From NCBI GenBank assembly GCA_003537575.1, contig DPRS01000041.1, positions 1 to 45,708 on the forward strand: a stretch of 45,708 bases of DNA. The letters run 5' to 3'. Within the stretch, counting starts at the first letter, position 1. Each line of letters starts with the position of its first letter. Source of the stretch: Oxalobacteraceae bacterium. Its GTDB lineage: Bacteria; Pseudomonadota; Gammaproteobacteria; Burkholderiales; Burkholderiaceae_D. Below, one piece after another: positions 44,334 through 45,708 of this stretch. The position numbers and the translations under genes are program-made. The notes under the pieces were generated by a model. That model was not told the DNA's origin. It was given only the letters and a program-made list of their open reading frames with translations, and made no database searches.

Positions 44334-44362
44334 TTGATAATTATTCTCATTATCATTATAAT
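44334..44362 (+). promoter_or_regulatory. Fur-box promoter of the siderophore receptor gene
   Basis: TTGATA (44334-44339), 17-base spacer, TATAAT (44357-44362). GATAATTATTCTCATTATC at 44336-44354 matches the Fur consensus at 16 of 19 positions. It has the same architecture as the FTR1 promoter at 37243. Confidence 0.87.
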
Positions 44363-44420
44363 TCCGATTCAGGAAGCTTCAATTGCCAACATTCATTTTT
44401 TGCAATCAATAAACATAGCC

Positions 44421-45708
44421 ATGAAAACCATCCAACTCAAGCCGATTCCCTCCTTGACCGTGCTGGGCCTTTCCACCCTGGGTGCTTCCTGTGCTGCTTT
44501 GCTTCTTTACGGAACGGCATTTGCCCAATCGACGGAAAACGCGGCAAAGCGCCCGGACGGCGCGCCGCAAGCCCAGACTTTGCCTGCCGTGACGGTGACT
44601 GCGGACCGCGCCAGCGACTATGCCGCGACTGAATCGACGACAGCGACCAAAACCAATACGCCGCTGCGCGATGTGCCGCAATCGATCACGGTGGTGACCA
44701 AGCAATTGATCAAGGATCAGGGCATGCAGAACATGGCTGACGTGGTGCGCTACGTTCCAGGCATCGGCATGGCGCAGGGCGAGGGAAATCGCGAAACACC
44801 GGTTTTCCGCGGCAACAGTTCGACGTCCGACTTCTTTATCGATGGCATGCGCGACGATGTCCAGTATTACCGCGATCTGTACAACATCGAACGGGTGGAG
44901 GCGCTCAAGGGACCGAACGGCATGATCTTCGGCCGCGGCGGTTCCGGCGGCGTGATCAACCGCGTCACCAAGGAAGCCAATTGGGAACAGCTGCGCGAAG
45001 TGACGCTGCAGGCAGGCTCCTACGACAACAAGCGGGCGACGGTCGACATCAACCAGCCGATCAACGATGCGGTGTCGTTCCGCCTGAATGCGATGATCGA
45101 GGATTCGGAAAGCTACCGCAACGGCGTGGAACTCAAGCGCAAGGGCGTCAATCCGACACTGACGATCAAGCCGGACAGCCGTACCAGGATCACGCTCGGC
45201 GCCGAGTATTTCGAGGACGACCGCGTTGCCGACCGCGGCGTGTCATCCTTCCAGGGACGGCCGCTGGCGACGGATGACTCGACCTTCTTCGGCGATCCGG
45301 ACCGCAGCCCGACCGGCGCCACCGTCAAGGCGGCCAATGCCCTGTTCGAGCGCGACCTGGGCAACGGCATGGTCATCCGCAACCGCACCCGCTATGCCGA
45401 TTACGACAAGTTTTACCAGAACGTGTTTCCGGGTGCGGTGACGGTGAATGCGGGCGGCACGACGGTCGCGATTTCCGCGTACAACAATGACACGCAGCGG
45501 GAAAACCTGTTCAACCAGACCGACTTCATTTTCAATCTGGATACCGGCGCCATCCGCCACAAGATCCTGACCGGCCTGGAGCTGGGCCGCCAGGTCACCA
45601 CCAACTTCAGGAACACCGGCTATTTCACCTCGGTCGGCCTGAACACCACCTCCGTCCAGGTGCCGCTCTCCAATCCGCGGACCAGCCTGCCGATCACCTT
45701 CCGGCAAA
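44421..45708 (+). CDS. TonB-dependent siderophore receptor, Fiu/catecholate type (3' end outside window)
   Basis: The first 429 codons of an outer-membrane receptor that runs off the window. A signal peptide (about 1-35, ending TAFAQ) is followed by a TonB-box-like stretch (TLPAVTVTADRA). The plug domain has LRDVPQSITVVTKQLIKDQG, MADVVRYVPGIGMAQGEGNRETPVFRG, FFIDGMRDDVQYYRDLYN and IERVEALKGPNGMIFGRGGSGGVINRVTK; the early barrel follows. GNRETPVFRGNSSTSDFFIDGMRDDVQYY resembles the Fiu/CirA-like catecholate receptors. Full proteins have about 750 residues. A Fur box covers its promoter. Translation starts 52 bases after the predicted transcript start region. Confidence 0.9.
   Translation, partial: MKTIQLKPIPSLTVLGLSTLGASCAALLLYGTAFAQSTENAAKRPDGAPQAQTLPAVTVTADRASDYAATESTTATKTNTPLRDVPQSITVVTKQLIKDQGMQNMADVVRYVPGIGMAQGEGNRETPVFRGNSSTSDFFIDGMRDDVQYYRDLYNIERVEALKGPNGMIFGRGGSGGVINRVTKEANWEQLREVTLQAGSYDNKRATVDINQPINDAVSFRLNAMIEDSESYRNGVELKRKGVNPTLTIKPDSRTRITLGAEYFEDDRVADRGVSSFQGRPLATDDSTFFGDPDRSPTGATVKAANALFERDLGNGMVIRNRTRYADYDKFYQNVFPGAVTVNAGGTTVAISAYNNDTQRENLFNQTDFIFNLDTGAIRHKILTGLELGRQVTTNFRNTGYFTSVGLNTTSVQVPLSNPRTSLPITFRQ

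Overview
The window is a stretch of bacterial chromosome from a Betaproteobacterium, most likely an Oxalobacteraceae member (Collimonas/Herbaspirillum/Herminiimonas-like). The pyrG-kdsA-eno-ftsB order, the dapA-bamC pair, a long tryptophanyl-tRNA synthetase, the RhlE helicase with an RG-rich tail and the high GC content (about 60%) with AT-rich promoters all fit this. The placement is inference from gene content; no rRNA is present to confirm it. I found no tRNA or rRNA gene, no CRISPR array and no intact insertion sequence.

Region 1 (1-13026): the 3' part of pyrG, then kdsA, eno and ftsB (nucleotide, KDO, glycolysis and division genes), a DUF1631 protein with a PilZ-like tail, a leftward gamma-carbonic anhydrase-like gene with hslO, a rightward ferritin-like DUF455 gene overlapping an MFS transporter, a patatin-like lipase and a YbdG-type MscS channel.

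Region 2 (13143-27607): an alpha/beta hydrolase, a PHP phosphatase, htpX, a YciO-type YrdC protein, a site-2 protease-like gene, trpS (with an Fe-S-type cysteine motif), a methyltransferase, dapA (with a 31-bp duplication across its stop codon) and bamC. A tiny ETTTT-repeat lipoprotein gene, the roxA ribosomal oxygenase gene and a slyD-like gene follow. Leftward mutS is translationally coupled to an odd exported, phosphoesterase-like protein.

Region 3 (27608-39737): an iron- and redox-centred accessory region. It holds a FecA-like TonB receptor under a Fur-type promoter, a ChaN-like haem-binding protein, rhlE, and a PepSY plus ferric-reductase-like flavocytochrome operon. Divergent from that operon is a PepSY/response-regulator/sensor-kinase operon. 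A Fur-type promoter then drives a cytochrome c-FTR1 fusion permease. A transposase remnant closes the region.

Region 4 (39734-45708): a Cache-domain kinase and NarL-type regulator divergent from cstA and a ybdD-like gene, which looks like a pyruvate or peptide uptake switch. It is followed by the 5' part of a TonB-dependent siderophore receptor gene, again with a Fur box inside its core promoter.

No clear, wholly new defence or mobile system is visible. The most unusual items are the apparently inactivated phosphoesterase-like protein coupled to mutS, the ETTTT-repeat lipoprotein with an 18-bp palindrome in its leader, the double-PepSY two-component/flavocytochrome locus with an 11-bp-phased candidate operator, and the Fe-S-type TrpRS.
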